Shown here in pieces: positions 47,056-56,981 of a stretch of 64,000 nucleotides of DNA. Every line of letters begins with the position of its first letter. Within the stretch, counting starts at the first letter, position 1. The notes below the pieces were generated by a model that worked only from the letters and a program-made list of their open reading frames with translations, searched no databases and was not told the DNA's origin. Origin of the DNA: Beijerinckiaceae bacterium (GTDB taxonomy: Bacteria; Pseudomonadota; Alphaproteobacteria; Rhizobiales; Beijerinckiaceae); NCBI GenBank assembly GCA_021324915.1, contig JAJPIC010000027.1, positions 124,001 to 188,000 on the forward strand. Direction: 5' to 3'. Made by a program: the position numbers and the translations under genes.

Positions 47056-47541
47056 ATGGTTAAGCCGCGCCGATCCGAACTGACCGAAGAAAGCGTCGAA
47101 GGGGCGCGTTTCCTCATTGTCGAGGCGCGCTTCTATGAGGATGTCGCTGCGCAGCTGCATGAGGGCGCCGTTGCCGCGTTGAAGCGAGCGCAGGCGCATT
47201 ATCTTTCCTGGCAAGTGCCGGGTGCGCTCGAAATTCCGATCGCCATGGCGATCGCGCTCGAAGCGGCGGAGGCTTCGGGGACGCCTTTTCACGGCGCGTT
47301 GGCGCTCGGCTGCGTGATCCGCGGCGAGACGGCGCATTTCGAAATCGTCGCGCACGAAAGCGCCCGCGCTTTGATGGATCTCGCACTCGCAAGGCGACTT
47401 CCTGTCGGCAACGGCATTCTGACGGTCGAAAATGCAGCCCAGGCGAAGGAGCGCGCCGATCCGCGGCGCGGCGACAAGGGCGGAGATGCGGCGCGCGCCG
47501 CTCTTGCGCTCTACCGCCTCAAAGCCGGGCGGGGGATTTGA
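47056..47541 (+). CDS. ribH: 6,7-dimethyl-8-ribityllumazine synthase
   Basis: 161 residues from ATG 47056 (MVKPRRSELTEE), with an AGGAACAGGGA ribosome site. Motifs: 'ARFLIVEARFYEDVAAQLHEGA', 'WQVPGALEIPIAMAIALE', 'GALALGCVIRGETAHFEIVAHESARALMDL' and 'PVGNGILTVENAAQAKERAD'. It joins the RibD product with dihydroxybutanone phosphate. The stop overlaps the nusB start (TGATG). Confidence 0.98.
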   Translation: MVKPRRSELTEESVEGARFLIVEARFYEDVAAQLHEGAVAALKRAQAHYLSWQVPGALEIPIAMAIALEAAEASGTPFHGALALGCVIRGETAHFEIVAHESARALMDLALARRLPVGNGILTVENAAQAKERADPRRGDKGGDAARAALALYRLKAGRGI

Positions 47542-48005
47542 TGGGAGAGGCTCGGCAGCGCTCGGCGGCGCGGCTCGCCGCAGTCCAGGCGCTCTATCAG
47601 ATGGAAGTTTCGGGCAAAGGATTGGCCGAGACGCTCGCCGAATTCGAAACCTACTGGATCGGCGGCGAGATCGAAGGCGCGCGCTATAAGGATGCGGAAG
47701 TCGCCTTCTTCCGCGACGTACTCGGCGGCGTTCTCGAAAATCAGGGTCCGATCGATCGCGCAATCGACAAGACCTTGGCCGAAGGCTGGCCCTTGGCGCG
47801 CGTCGATTCCGTGATGCGCGCGATCCTGCGTGCCGGCACCTATGAGCTGAAAAAGCGCGCGGATATTCCGGCTCGCGTCGCCATTAAGGAATATGTCGAT
47901 GTGGCCGGCGCCTTCTTCGGACAGGACGAGGCGGGCATGATTAACGCCGTGCTCGATGGGTTGGCGCGCCAGTTCCGAGCGGGTGAATTCGCGTCGCGGG
48001 CTTAG
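47541..48005 (+). CDS. nusB: Transcription antitermination factor NusB
   Basis: 154 residues from ATG 47541, overlapping the ribH stop. 'RQRSAARLAAVQALYQMEVSG' at the N-terminus and 'EGWPLARVDSVMRAILRAGTYELKKRADIPARVAIKEYVDVAGAFFGQDEAGMINAVLDGLARQ' at the C-terminus are diagnostic. NusB binds boxA RNA with NusE (S10) in rRNA antitermination. The ribH-nusB-thiL order is conserved in many proteobacteria. Confidence 0.98.
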   Translation: MGEARQRSAARLAAVQALYQMEVSGKGLAETLAEFETYWIGGEIEGARYKDAEVAFFRDVLGGVLENQGPIDRAIDKTLAEGWPLARVDSVMRAILRAGTYELKKRADIPARVAIKEYVDVAGAFFGQDEAGMINAVLDGLARQFRAGEFASRA

Positions 48006-48034
48006 AGCGAGTACGATAGAGGCTCGACAATGGC

Positions 48035-49045
48035 TTGGCAGCGCCCGTGACTCTGCGCCCGACCGAAGACGAGATCATCGAGAACTTCTTTGCGCCGCTT
48101 GCCGGACCGGCGGGTCTCGGCTTGCGCGATGATGCGGCTCTGCTCTCGGTTGCGGACGACAGCGAGCTCGTCATGACGACCGACGTATTGACGTCGGGCG
48201 TGCATTTCTTCGCCAGCGATCCGCCCGATGCCATCGCCCGCAAGGCGCTGCGCGTCAACCTATCGGACCTCGCTGCCAAGGCAGCCGAGCCGATCGGATT
48301 CCTCCTCGGGCTTGCTCTGCCCGGCGACTGGACGGCGGAATGGCTCGACGGTTTCGCGAAAGGCCTTGCGGATGATGCCGCCTGTTTCGCTTGTCCGCTC
48401 ATCGGCGGCGATACGGTGAAAAGCCTTGGCGGGCTTACCCTGACGATCACGGCGCTCGGTACTGTGCCGAAGGGGAAATTCATCCCGCGGCGTGGCGTCG
48501 AGGAGGGCGATGTTCTCTACGTTACGGGCACGATCGGGGACGCTGCGCTGGGCCTGCGGCTGCGTCGTGGAAACGGTGCCGAACGGCCCTGGGGGCAGGC
48601 TTTGAGCTCGCCTGCGCGCGATTATCTGCTGATGCGCTATCTCCTGCCTTTGCCGCGGCTCGGGCTGCGCGACGGGCTTCGCGCGCATGCCCGTGCTGCG
48701 ATGGATGTCTCCGATGGACTTCTCGGCGACCTTACGCAGATGTTGCGCCTGAGCGGCATGACGGCCGAGCTGGCGCTCACCGAAATTCCGCTCTCGAAAG
48801 CGGCGCGCCAGGCGCTGGCGCAAGATCCGACGCTTGTCGAGCCGATGCTGACGGGGGGAGACGATTATGAAATTCTCTGCGCCGTGGCGCCCGAGAATGA
48901 GGCCGGTTTCAAGCAGGAAGCGGCGGCGGGCGGGCTCACCGTGACCCCCCTCGCAAGGGCTCGGCGAGGCGAGGAAAAGCCGCTCGTCAAAGACGCCGAA
49001 GGCCTGCCTTTGGCCTTTTCTGCGGCTTCCTTTCGGCATTTTTGA
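48035..49045 (+). CDS. thiL: Thiamine-monophosphate kinase
   Basis: 336 residues counting from TTG 48035; GTG 48047 (VTLRPTEDEIIENFF) is an alternative, and the start is uncertain because neither has a strong ribosome site. ThiL phosphorylates thiamine phosphate to the diphosphate. AIR-synthase-fold motifs: 'GLGLRDDAALLSV', 'MTTDVLTSGVHFF', 'KALRVNLSDLAAKAAEP', 'LIGGDTVKS', 'AMDVSDGLLGDLTQM' and 'LTGGDDYEILCAV'. It ends the rib-nusB-thiL group. A 228-nt gap without clear signals precedes hppA. Confidence 0.96.
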   Translation: MAAPVTLRPTEDEIIENFFAPLAGPAGLGLRDDAALLSVADDSELVMTTDVLTSGVHFFASDPPDAIARKALRVNLSDLAAKAAEPIGFLLGLALPGDWTAEWLDGFAKGLADDAACFACPLIGGDTVKSLGGLTLTITALGTVPKGKFIPRRGVEEGDVLYVTGTIGDAALGLRLRRGNGAERPWGQALSSPARDYLLMRYLLPLPRLGLRDGLRAHARAAMDVSDGLLGDLTQMLRLSGMTAELALTEIPLSKAARQALAQDPTLVEPMLTGGDDYEILCAVAPENEAGFKQEAAAGGLTVTPLARARRGEEKPLVKDAEGLPLAFSAASFRHF

Positions 49046-49273
49046 CCCGGCAGGCCACCGCAACCCCTTGAACTGTTGAGAGTTGCCACCGCTGCGACAG
49101 CCGAGATTGCGAAATTTGCGGCTTTCCGCCATGGTCCGCGCCCAAGGGTGGAGAGATCCGCCCGCCTCAAGCATTTTCGCGCGCGGGGGAGGGTCGGCGG
49201 CATCCGCAGGAAGGCTTGCCTTTCCGCGGACGAGCATCCGAAAGCGCGCTCTCACACAACGAAGGGCGAGTAA

Positions 49274-51406
49274 ATGTATTCGATTTGGTTTGTTATCGTA
49301 GCGGGGCTCCTTGCCGTCGCCTATGGGATCGTGACGGTAACGGAGCTTCTCAAGGCTGACACCGGTTCGGCCCGAATGCAGGAGATCGCCGCCGCGATCG
49401 CCGAAGGCGCGCAAGCCTATCTGAGGCGGCAATATTCGACGATCGCCATCGTCGGAGCGGTGATCTTCATCATTCTCGGCCTGCTACTCTCCTGGACGGT
49501 GGCGGTCGGCTTTCTGATTGGTGCCGTGCTATCGGGCACGGCAGGCTTCATCGGCATGAACGTGTCGGTCCGCGCCAATGTGCGCACCGCGCAGGCGGCG
49601 GCGAAATCGCTCGGCGCCGGGCTCGACATATCGTTCAAGGCCGGGGCGGTGACGGGAATGCTCGTCGCCGGTCTCGCGCTGCTCGGCGTCTCTGTCTATT
49701 ACGCGATCCTGACCGGCCCCTTGGGCCATGCGCAGAACAGCCGGGAAGTCGTCGATGCGCTCGTCGCGCTCGGCTTCGGCGCATCGCTGATCTCGATCTT
49801 CGCGCGACTGGGGGGCGGAATCTTCACCAAGGGCGCCGATGTCGGCGCCGATCTCGTCGGCAAAGTGGAAGCGGGAATTCCGGAAGACGATCCGCGCAAT
49901 CCCGCAACGATCGCCGACAACGTCGGCGATAATGTCGGCGATTGCGCCGGCATGGCGGCCGATCTTTTCGAGACCTATGTGGTGACGGTCGTCGCCACGA
50001 TGGTGCTGGCCGCGATCTTCTTCACCGGCCAATCCGTGCTCGGCACCGCGATGCTCTATCCGCTCGCGATCTGCGCCGCCTGTATCGTCACCTCGATCGC
50101 CGGCACGTTTTTCGTCAAGCTCGGCCCGACCAATTCGATCATGGGTGCGCTCTACAAGGGCCTCATCGCAACAGGTCTGCTGTCGATCGTCGGGCTTGCG
50201 GTCGCAACCCAATTCGTCATCGGCTGGGGCAAGATCGGCACCGTCAATGGTGCGGCAATCCATGGTACCCATCTCTTCGTCTGCGGGCTCGTCGGCCTCG
50301 CCGTCACCGGGCTCATCGTCTGGATCACCGAATATTATACGGGCACCGGCAAGCGTCCCGTCGTATCGATCGCACAGGCCTCGGTGACGGGGCACGGCAC
50401 GAATGTCATTCAAGGCCTCGCTGTCTCGCTCGAGGCAACGGCCCTGCCGGCTCTCGTGATCGTCGGCGGCATCATCATCGCATCGCAGCTCGCGGGACTC
50501 TTCGGCATCGCGATCGCGGTGACCACGATGCTCGGCCTCGCCGGGATGATCGTCACCCTCGACGCCTTCGGCCCGGTCACCGATAATGCCGGCGGCATTG
50601 CCGAGATGGCGGGATTGCCGAAAGAAGTGCGCCATTCGACCGACGCGCTCGATGCCGTCGGCAATACGACGAAAGCGGTGACGAAGGGCTATGCGATCGG
50701 CTCGGCCGGCCTCGGCGCGCTCGTCCTCTTTGCCGCCTATACCAACGACATCAAACATTTCGTCGATACGGGCGTGACCTATTTCAAGGATGTCGCGGCG
50801 GTCAATTTCGATCTCTCGAATCCTTACGTCGTCGCCGGCCTCATCTTCGGCGGCATCATTCCCTATCTCTTCGGCGGCATCGCCATGACCGCGGTCGGCC
50901 GTGCGGCAGGATCGGTGGTCGAAGAAGTGCGCCGGCAATTCCGCGACAAGCCCGGGATCATGGCGGGAACGGAGCGCCCCGATTACGGACGCGCCGTCGA
51001 TATGCTGACGCGGGCGGCGATCCGCGAGATGATCGTGCCGTCGCTCCTCCCGGTCTTGGCGCCGCTCATCGTCTATTTCGGCGTCCTCTTCATCTCCGGC
51101 TCGAAAGCTTCGGCGCTCGCGGCGCTCGGCGCCTCGCTGCTCGGTGTGATCGTCAACGGCCTCTTCGTGGCGATCTCGATGACCTCTGGCGGCGGAGCCT
51201 GGGACAATGCCAAGAAGAGCTTCGAGGACGGCTTCATCGACAAGGATGGCGTGAAGCACTTCAAGGGCAGCGAGGCGCATAAGGCTTCGGTGACGGGCGA
51301 TACGGTCGGCGATCCTTACAAGGATACGGCAGGCCCGGCGGTCAATCCGGCGATCAAGATCACCAATATCGTGGCGCTCTTGCTCCTCGCCATTCTGGCG
51401 CATTGA
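49274..51406 (+). CDS. hppA: K+-independent membrane H+-translocating pyrophosphatase
   Basis: 710 residues with about 16 membrane segments. The pyrophosphate site is '[45 protein letters not shown]'-like (positions about 195-240: acidic clusters binding Mg-PPi) plus '[20 protein letters not shown]' and the C-terminal '[22 protein letters not shown]'. '[16 protein letters not shown]' carries Lys where K+-dependent enzymes have Ala, so it is the K+-insensitive type. It uses cytoplasmic pyrophosphate to pump protons, conserving energy under low-energy conditions. It stands alone, upstream of the convergent bamE gene. Confidence 0.98.
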   Translation: MYSIWFVIVAGLLAVAYGIVTVTELLKADTGSARMQEIAAAIAEGAQAYLRRQYSTIAIVGAVIFIILGLLLSWTVAVGFLIGAVLSGTAGFIGMNVSVRANVRTAQAAAKSLGAGLDISFKAGAVTGMLVAGLALLGVSVYYAILTGPLGHAQNSREVVDALVALGFGASLISIFARLGGGIFTKGADVGADLVGKVEAGIPEDDPRNPATIADNVGDNVGDCAGMAADLFETYVVTVVATMVLAAIFFTGQSVLGTAMLYPLAICAACIVTSIAGTFFVKLGPTNSIMGALYKGLIATGLLSIVGLAVATQFVIGWGKIGTVNGAAIHGTHLFVCGLVGLAVTGLIVWITEYYTGTGKRPVVSIAQASVTGHGTNVIQGLAVSLEATALPALVIVGGIIIASQLAGLFGIAIAVTTMLGLAGMIVTLDAFGPVTDNAGGIAEMAGLPKEVRHSTDALDAVGNTTKAVTKGYAIGSAGLGALVLFAAYTNDIKHFVDTGVTYFKDVAAVNFDLSNPYVVAGLIFGGIIPYLFGGIAMTAVGRAAGSVVEEVRRQFRDKPGIMAGTERPDYGRAVDMLTRAAIREMIVPSLLPVLAPLIVYFGVLFISGSKASALAALGASLLGVIVNGLFVAISMTSGGGAWDNAKKSFEDGFIDKDGVKHFKGSEAHKASVTGDTVGDPYKDTAGPAVNPAIKITNIVALLLLAILAH

Positions 51407-51457
51407 GCGCCGGCTCACTTTCCGGGACGAGCCGCAGATCAAATCCGCCGGCGAATA

Positions 51458-51543
51458 TCCGGGATCCAGGGGCCGCCGGGCAATGTCATCGCGAGGGTGC
51501 AGTTGCCGCTAGATCCCGGTTCGGCGCGAAGCGCCGGCCGGGA
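51458..51543. repeat. Paired GGATCCCGG-type palindromes (BIME-like)
   Basis: Between the convergent hppA and bamE genes. A left unit (51458-51493, ATCCGGGATCCAGGGGCCGC...) and a right unit (51508-51543, CTAGATCCCGGTTCGGCGCG then AAGCGCCGGCCGGGA) face each other. The right unit contains a GGCGC-GAA-GCGCC hairpin. Same family as 34321-34365. Confidence 0.5.
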
Positions 51544-51605
51544 AAGTGGTGGCTTCGGCGCTTCGGCGTGCCGGCCAATCCCGTTTGAAGCTGCGATACG
51601 CCAAA

Positions 51606-52064
51606 TCAGCCGAAGCGCAACAGGCTGCGGAACAATCCGGTGAGGAAGGTCGATTCGGCGCCGCCGGTCGGCGTCGTGCGCGAGACGAAGTCGAAGACCT
51701 TGCCGTCCTTGAGACCGTAGTTGGCGATGCGCTCGACCTTTTTGTCCTTGTCGAAATAGATCGCGAGCACGCGCTGGTCGGTGATCTTCGGATCCATGAA
51801 TTGGACCGTACGGTCGGTCTTCTGCTCGATGTAATACCAGGCATCGCCGCCGACGGTGGATGTCGTCGAAGGCGTTCCCATCACGATCAGCGCCTGCTCG
51901 GCAGAAGAGCCGATCTTGACCTGATCGAGCAAATGCTGATCGATCTGATAGCCGTGAACGACCTCGCCATCATAGCCGAGGCAGCCGGAAAGCCCCACCG
52001 CGAGACCGAAGGCAAAGGCGAGCCTCGCCGCAATATTCGCACTCAATTTGAGGTTTCGAGCCAC
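51606..52064 (-). CDS. bamE: Outer-membrane assembly lipoprotein BamE
   Basis: 152 residues. Signal peptide with lipobox 'LSGC' (Cys28) predicts an outer-membrane lipoprotein. The SmpA/OmlA domain follows: 'EVVHGYQIDQHLLDQVKIGSSAEQALIVMGTPSTTSTVGGDAWYYI' and 'DPKITDQRVLAIYFDKDKKVERIANYGL'. BamE is a subunit of the BAM complex that inserts beta-barrel proteins. It is divergent from the bc1-chaperone gene and convergent with hppA. Confidence 0.95.
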   Translation of the reverse strand: MARNLKLSANIAARLAFAFGLAVGLSGCLGYDGEVVHGYQIDQHLLDQVKIGSSAEQALIVMGTPSTTSTVGGDAWYYIEQKTDRTVQFMDPKITDQRVLAIYFDKDKKVERIANYGLKDGKVFDFVSRTTPTGGAESTFLTGLFRSLLRFG

Positions 52065-52221
52065 GCAGCGCCTCTATAAACTGGCCTTGGAACAAACCGG
52101 CCTAGGAATGGCCTCTCGCCGGCCGGTTGCGAACCGAAAATTGCTTGCATCGGGGCGTAACCCCCGCGCCAGTGAAAAGCAAGCGCACGAAGTCCGCCGG
52201 TCCCAAACGGAATCTACAGTC

Positions 52222-52746
52222 ATGTTTTTTGGACTTTTCCGGGGCACCAGTCGCAGGTTGATCGACCACTTGCACGGGGAAATCGTCGCCGCCGCGCGCG
52301 AACCGGTTTTGTTCACGGAATATGGCATTCCGGACGACCTCGACGGGCGTTTCGAGTCGCTCGCTTTGCATGCCGCCCTCGTGCTGCGGCGGCTGAATGC
52401 GTTGCCGGCGCCCGCACCGGAAATTGCGCAAGACCTCACCGATGAATTGTTTCGCCATTTCGATATTGCGCTGCGCGAAATGGGTGTGGGCGATATGAGC
52501 GTGCCGAAGCGGATGAAGAAATTCGCCGAAGCCTTTCTCGGGCGCGCCAAGGCCTATCATGAAGCGTTGAACGCCGGCCCTGCGGCACTCGCTGCGGCGC
52601 TCTCGCGCAATGTCTATGCCGGGCAAGGCGGGGCGGAACGGCTCGCGCGCTATGTGCAAGCGCTCGAAGACGGCCTTGCCAAAGCCAGCCTCGCAGAACT
52701 CGTCGAAGGGCCTATATTCGCGCGCAAGCCCGCCGCGATCGCGTGA
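52222..52746 (+). CDS. Ubiquinol-cytochrome c chaperone (CBP3 family)
   Basis: 174 residues from ATG 52222 (MFFGLFRG); the frame is open upstream but overlaps the bamE promoter area. 'LIDHLHGEIVAAAREPVLFTEYGIPDDLDGRFESLALHAALVLRRL' and 'DELFRHFDIALREMGVGDMSVPKRMKKFAEAFLGRAKAYHEAL' are the Ubiq_cyt_C_chap signature. Homologues assist assembly of the cytochrome bc1 complex. It is followed by yceD after 10 nt. The bamE-CBP3-yceD-plsX-fabH-ihfA-merR order is typical of Rhizobiales. Confidence 0.95.
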   Translation: MFFGLFRGTSRRLIDHLHGEIVAAAREPVLFTEYGIPDDLDGRFESLALHAALVLRRLNALPAPAPEIAQDLTDELFRHFDIALREMGVGDMSVPKRMKKFAEAFLGRAKAYHEALNAGPAALAAALSRNVYAGQGGAERLARYVQALEDGLAKASLAELVEGPIFARKPAAIA

Positions 52747-52756
52747 GGAGGCAGCC

Positions 52757-53311
52757 ATGCCAGAAAGCAACCCGCAGCCGACAGGTAAGATCTTCTCCCA
52801 CCTCGTCTATATCGAAGACGTGCCGGAGCAGGGGCTCGACCTCTCGATTTCCGCCGATCCGGCGGCGCGCCAGGCGCTTGCGGAGGCGGACGGACTCGCC
52901 GGGATAGAAAGCTTGGAGGCCGATTTCCATGTCGCCCGCCAAGGCCTCGAGACGTTCAATGTGAGCGGGACCTTGCGGGCCAAGGTGACTCAGGTCTGCG
53001 TCTTGAGCCTCGAACCCTTCGACAGCGAGATTGTCGAGGAGATCGACGTCGATTTTGCTCCGCCAAGCGAAGCCGCGCGTGCCGCGGAGAGCGCCGGCAC
53101 GATCGTCGGCGTGCCCGGTGCGCCGGAACGCGATCCACCCGATCCGCTCGTCGACGGCACGATCGATGTCGGCGCGCTCGCGGCCGAATTCCTCGCCCTG
53201 GGGCTCGATCCCTATCCGAAAAAGCCGGGGGTGGAATTTGCGCCTATGACCGACCCGGAGGAGAAGGACGGGCCTTTCGACGTCTTGAGAAAATTGACCG
53301 ACCGGGGCTGA
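52757..53311 (+). CDS. yceD: DUF177 (YceD) family protein
   Basis: 184 residues from ATG 52757, with AGGAGG 7 nt upstream. 'FSHLVYIEDVPEQGLDLSISAD', 'LEADFHVARQGLETFNVSGTLRAKVTQVCVLSLEPFDSEIVEEIDVDF', acidic 'DPPDPLVDGTIDVGALAAEFLALGLDPYP' and the C-terminal 'DVLRKL' mark YceD/DUF177. It is linked to 23S rRNA accumulation in some bacteria and usually found before rpmF or plsX. Here rpmF is absent and plsX follows 135 nt downstream. Confidence 0.95.
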   Translation: MPESNPQPTGKIFSHLVYIEDVPEQGLDLSISADPAARQALAEADGLAGIESLEADFHVARQGLETFNVSGTLRAKVTQVCVLSLEPFDSEIVEEIDVDFAPPSEAARAAESAGTIVGVPGAPERDPPDPLVDGTIDVGALAAEFLALGLDPYPKKPGVEFAPMTDPEEKDGPFDVLRKLTDRG

Positions 53312-53446
53312 GGGACGGGGAGAGGTGATGCACCTTTGCCGGCGCTTGCGATCCGGCGCGCTTTGCCGTAGCGGAACACGGCCTGCTCCGTTCCAGCGTC
53401 GGCCGTTGTCAGCGGCGCCGGAAGCAAACCAGCTCGCAGGAGCCAT

Positions 53447-54499
53447 ATGAGGCCAGTGCGGATCGCGATCGATGCCATGGGAGGAGATCACGGCCCCGAG
53501 GTCATTGTGCCGGGGGCCGCTTTGGCGCGGGTCCAGCGTCCGGAAATGACCTTCACCTTTTTCGGCGACGAGGCGAAGATCAAGCCGCTGCTTTCGGCGG
53601 ATCCCGCGCTCATGGCGGTCTCGACGGTGCGCCATACACCGATCGCCGTGCGCATGGACGATAAGCCGAGCCAGGCTTTGCGGGCGGGGCGGCGCGCCTC
53701 CTCCATGTGGCTCGCCCTCGAAGCGGTGAAGAAGAACGAGGCGGATGCCGCCTTTTCCGCCGGCAATACCGGCGCGCTGATGGCCATGGCGAAGATCTGT
53801 CTTCACACGATGGCGCATGTCGACCGCCCGGCCATTGCCGTGCTCTGGCCGACGCTGCGCGGCGAATCCATCGTGCTCGATGTCGGTGCAACCATCGGCG
53901 CCGATGCTCAACATCTCGTCGAGCTCGCCATTATGGGCTCGGCCATGGCGCGGATTGTCTTCGGCCTCGATCGGCCGAAGGTCGGCTTGCTCAACGTCGG
54001 CACCGAAGAGATCAAGGGTATCGAGGAGGTGAAGGCTGCCTCGCGAATCCTGCGCGAAGCGGCCGTGCCGGACCTCGACTATCGCGGCTTCGTCGAAGGC
54101 GACGACATCGGCAAGGGAACGGTCGACGTCGTCGTGACGGAAGGGTTCACCGGAAATATCGCGTTGAAAACGGCGGAGGGAACCGCCAAACAGATCAGCG
54201 CCTACCTGCGCGAGGCGCTGAACAGCAGCTTTACCTCGAAGCTCGGCTATTTTCTGGCGCGTCATGCTTTCCGCGCACTTGCGGTGAAGATGGATCCGCG
54301 CCGGGTGAATGGCGGCATATTTCTGGGCCTCGATGGAGTTGTGATCAAGAGTCACGGCGGATCGGATGCGGTTGGCACGGCGCGGGCGCTCGAAATCGGC
54401 TGTGACGCGGTCCGCGACGGGCTCTTGGGCAAGATTAGAGATTCGCTCAGCGGACGCTCCGAGGCGCCCGCCTATTCGCCGGCAGCCGTGCGTTCATGA
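53447..54499 (+). CDS. plsX: Phosphate acyltransferase PlsX
   Basis: 350 residues. '[24 protein letters not shown]' is the diagnostic N-terminus. '[35 protein letters not shown]', '[24 protein letters not shown]', '[12 protein letters not shown]', '[26 protein letters not shown]' and '[19 protein letters not shown]' follow. PlsX makes acyl-phosphate from acyl-ACP for phospholipid synthesis at the membrane surface. It is followed by fabH after 40 nt, the usual order. Confidence 0.98.
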   Translation: MRPVRIAIDAMGGDHGPEVIVPGAALARVQRPEMTFTFFGDEAKIKPLLSADPALMAVSTVRHTPIAVRMDDKPSQALRAGRRASSMWLALEAVKKNEADAAFSAGNTGALMAMAKICLHTMAHVDRPAIAVLWPTLRGESIVLDVGATIGADAQHLVELAIMGSAMARIVFGLDRPKVGLLNVGTEEIKGIEEVKAASRILREAAVPDLDYRGFVEGDDIGKGTVDVVVTEGFTGNIALKTAEGTAKQISAYLREALNSSFTSKLGYFLARHAFRALAVKMDPRRVNGGIFLGLDGVVIKSHGGSDAVGTARALEIGCDAVRDGLLGKIRDSLSGRSEAPAYSPAAVRS

Positions 54500-54539
54500 G
54501 CCGCCGACCCTCGCTTCTTCAACAATATTGGAAATCTGC

Positions 54540-55532
54540 GTGACCCAGCCCCAATGCGCCAAGCTCCGCTCAGTTGTCGTCGGATTAGGTGCCTCGCTTC
54601 CGAAGCGTGTCGTCAGCAATGCGGATCTCGAAAAGTCTCTCGACACGACCGACGAATGGATCGTGCATCGCACCGGCATTAGACAGCGCCATATCGCATC
54701 GGACGACGAGCGCACCTCGACTCTGGCGATCGCGGCAGCACGAGCGGCGCTCGAGGACGCCGGCCTTTCGGGTGCCGACATCGATCTCGTGATCGTGGCG
54801 ACGACGACGCCCGACCAAACCTTTCCCTCGGTGGCGACGCAGGTCCAGGCGGCGCTCGGGATCACGGCCGGGGCGGCCTTCGATCTGCAAGCCGTCTGCT
54901 CCGGTTTCGTCTTCGCGCTGGCGACCGCCGACAAGTTCTTGACTGCGGGTGCGAATAAACGCGCGCTGATCATCGGCGCCGATACGCTCTCGCGGATCCT
55001 CGATTGGGAGGATCGTGCGACCTGCGTTCTCTTCGGCGACGGTGCCGGCGCCCTTATTCTCGAAGCCCAGGAAGGGGAGGGGACGAGCGCCGATCGGGGT
55101 GTGCTCACGGCACATTTGCGCGCCGATGGCCGCCACGGCGACAAGCTTTACGTCGATGGCGGCCCGTCTTCGACGGCGACGAGCGGCCATATTCGGATGC
55201 AGGGACGCGAAGTCTTTCGTCTGGCCGTGACCATGATCGCCGATGTCGTCGAAGCTGCCTTTGCGTCAACCAAGACCACGCCGGAAGCTCTCGACTGGTT
55301 CGTTCCGCACCAAGCCAACAGCAGGATCATCGACGCATCTGCCGAAAAGCTCGGGATCGCACCGCACAAAGTGGTCAAGACGGTCGATCTTCACGGCAAT
55401 ACATCGGCTGCCTCCATCCCTCTTGCGCTGAACGTTGCCCGCGACGACGGCCGTATCCGAAAGGGCGATCTCGTCATGCTCGAAGCGATGGGCGGCGGCT
55501 TCACCTGGGGGGCGGCACTCATTCGTTGGTAG
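54540..55532 (+). CDS. fabH: 3-oxoacyl-[ACP] synthase III
   Basis: 330 residues if translation begins at GTG 54540 ([17 protein letters not shown]); no ATG fits, and TTG 54528 is the alternative. Catalytic Cys120 ('[13 protein letters not shown]'), His in '[13 protein letters not shown]' and Asn in '[14 protein letters not shown]' are present, with '[17 protein letters not shown]' and '[11 protein letters not shown]'. FabH starts fatty-acid synthesis by condensing acetyl-CoA with malonyl-ACP. It lies between plsX and ihfA. The following 271 nt hold no gene. Confidence 0.97.
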   Translation: MTQPQCAKLRSVVVGLGASLPKRVVSNADLEKSLDTTDEWIVHRTGIRQRHIASDDERTSTLAIAAARAALEDAGLSGADIDLVIVATTTPDQTFPSVATQVQAALGITAGAAFDLQAVCSGFVFALATADKFLTAGANKRALIIGADTLSRILDWEDRATCVLFGDGAGALILEAQEGEGTSADRGVLTAHLRADGRHGDKLYVDGGPSSTATSGHIRMQGREVFRLAVTMIADVVEAAFASTKTTPEALDWFVPHQANSRIIDASAEKLGIAPHKVVKTVDLHGNTSAASIPLALNVARDDGRIRKGDLVMLEAMGGGFTWGAALIRW

Positions 55533-55803
55533 CTGCGACCTCGTTGCAACAGGGCCAGCAGATTAAGCGCAACATTGCGGTTTTTCGTCGGAACCGTGTC
55601 GGTGCAGCGCCTAAGCTCTATTGCGTTAGATTTTGTTTTGTACCAGACTTTGCCCTGACGAGATGCTGAAAGTCGATTGAAATCCGGGGGGATCGCAACG
55701 CCCGACGTATGATCGTGCAGCGCAAAGGCGAGGTCGCGGACCAAAGCTTTGTTCGGCACGTGCACGGCGAAACGTCGCGATCGACGAAGTCATCGGGCTA
55801 AAG

Positions 55804-56193
55804 ATGGTGAAGAGCGAGTTGGCGGCGGGTAGTCATGCGCCGGGACCGGCGCCGAGCAATTCGGCGACGACGAAGACACAAGGGCCACGTACGATCACGC
55901 GCGTCAACCTTGCCGAAGCGGTCTACCAACAGGTCGGACTGTCACGAAAGGAATCCGCGGCACTGGTCGAGATGGTGCTCGACGAAATGACCAACCGCCT
56001 GATCGCCGGCGAGCCGGTGCGCCTGTCTTCGTTCGGCTCCTTCACCGTTCGCCATAAAGGGCAGCGGATCGGGCGCAATCCAAAGACCGGGGTGGAAGTG
56101 CCGATCAAGGAACGGCGCGTGCTTGTCTTCAAGTCGTCGAACCTCTTGAAGGCGCGGATCAACGGACAATTGGCCGAAGGCGGCGACGACTGA
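55804..56193 (+). CDS. ihfA: Integration host factor subunit alpha
   Basis: 129 residues, about 25 longer than usual because of a Ser/Ala/Pro-rich N-terminal extension (up to about residue 30). The fold follows: '[32 protein letters not shown]', '[28 protein letters not shown]' with the DNA-intercalating Pro in GRNPKTG, and '[17 protein letters not shown]'. IHF bends DNA in recombination, replication and transcription. It is followed by the MerR-type gene, as in related genomes. ATG 55804 has no strong ribosome site, so an internal start is possible. Confidence 0.96.
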   Translation: MVKSELAAGSHAPGPAPSNSATTKTQGPRTITRVNLAEAVYQQVGLSRKESAALVEMVLDEMTNRLIAGEPVRLSSFGSFTVRHKGQRIGRNPKTGVEVPIKERRVLVFKSSNLLKARINGQLAEGGDD

Positions 56194-56407
56194 CCGGCCG
56201 CGGCCAATTCGACACTGAGCTTCCCTAGCGGAAATACGCGGCCACCAAGCTCGCGCAGGGCGCCTTGCTCGCGGCTTGTTCCAGGCGTCCGCGAAAGATC
56301 GTGAGACAATGAGCGAATTTCGTTGCGCTCGACTCGCTCGCGCCACATTCTATTCGAAGATTCGAGATGACCCACGGGCTACATTGTCCGTCGGACAGAG
56401 ACGAGCC

Positions 56408-56863
56408 ATGGAAAAGACTGCCGACGCGTTCAGAACCATCAGCGAAGTTGCAGAGGACCTCGATCTACCGCAGCATGTGCTGCGCTTTTGGGAAACGCGG
56501 TTTATCCAAATCAAGCCGCTGAAGCGCGGCGGTGGGCGCCGCTATTACCGGCGCGAGGATATCGAGCTTCTGCGCGCCATTCGCCAGCTGCTTTATGGCG
56601 AGGGCTATACGATCAAAGGCGTGCAGAAGATCTTCAAGGAGCAGGGCGCGCGCGGCGTCGTTGCCGCTTGGCGGCTCCGTGCGCAAGCTGCGGACGTCAC
56701 CGCACCCGAAGATTCCGCCGAAGAAGCGAGCGAAGCCGCAGCGGAGCCACCGCCCAGTGTCAGTGCCGAGCCGCCGCCGCACGGTGGATTTGAGGCGCTG
56801 GAGCAGATCCTGACCGAACTCGGCGAATGCGAGCGGCTGCTCAGCACCGCGCGAGCCGGCTGA
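56408..56863 (+). CDS. MerR-family transcriptional regulator
   Basis: 151 residues from ATG 56408 ([20 protein letters not shown]). The MerR helix-turn-helix and wing read '[67 protein letters not shown]'. The long C-terminal part is low complexity (Ala/Glu/Pro) with a terminal helix '[16 protein letters not shown]'. No metal-binding Cys cluster is present, so it is not a classical metal sensor. It is a conserved neighbour of ihfA in Alphaproteobacteria with unknown targets. Confidence 0.94.
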   Translation: MEKTADAFRTISEVAEDLDLPQHVLRFWETRFIQIKPLKRGGGRRYYRREDIELLRAIRQLLYGEGYTIKGVQKIFKEQGARGVVAAWRLRAQAADVTAPEDSAEEASEAAAEPPPSVSAEPPPHGGFEALEQILTELGECERLLSTARAG

Positions 56864-56901
56864 TTGCGAGCCAGGGCGCATTTCTTTATAAAGCCTCGGT
56901 T

Positions 56902-56979
56902 CGGAGTGTAGCGCAGCCCGGTTAGCGCACTAGTCTGGGGGACTAGGGGTCGTGGGTTCGAATCCCGCCACTCCGACCA
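56902..56979 (+). tRNA. tRNA-Pro (anticodon GGG)
   Basis: Acceptor CGGAGTG pairs with CACTCCG, followed by discriminator A and encoded CCA (56977-56979). The anticodon stem CTAGT/ACTAG encloses loop CTGGGGG, anticodon GGG. The T-arm is GTGGGTTCGAATCCCGC. 78 nt. Its 3' portion from 56928 is repeated exactly at 57982-58035. Confidence 0.97.
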
Positions 56980-56981
56980 AT
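56928..56981 (+). repeat. Direct repeat copy 1 (att-like, inside tRNA-Pro)
   Basis: Begins CACTAGTCTGGGGG and ends CTCCGACCAAT. It comprises the 3' two-thirds of tRNA-Pro and 2 nt beyond the CCA. Identical to 57982-58035 over 54 bp; sequences differ on both sides. Confidence 0.95.
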
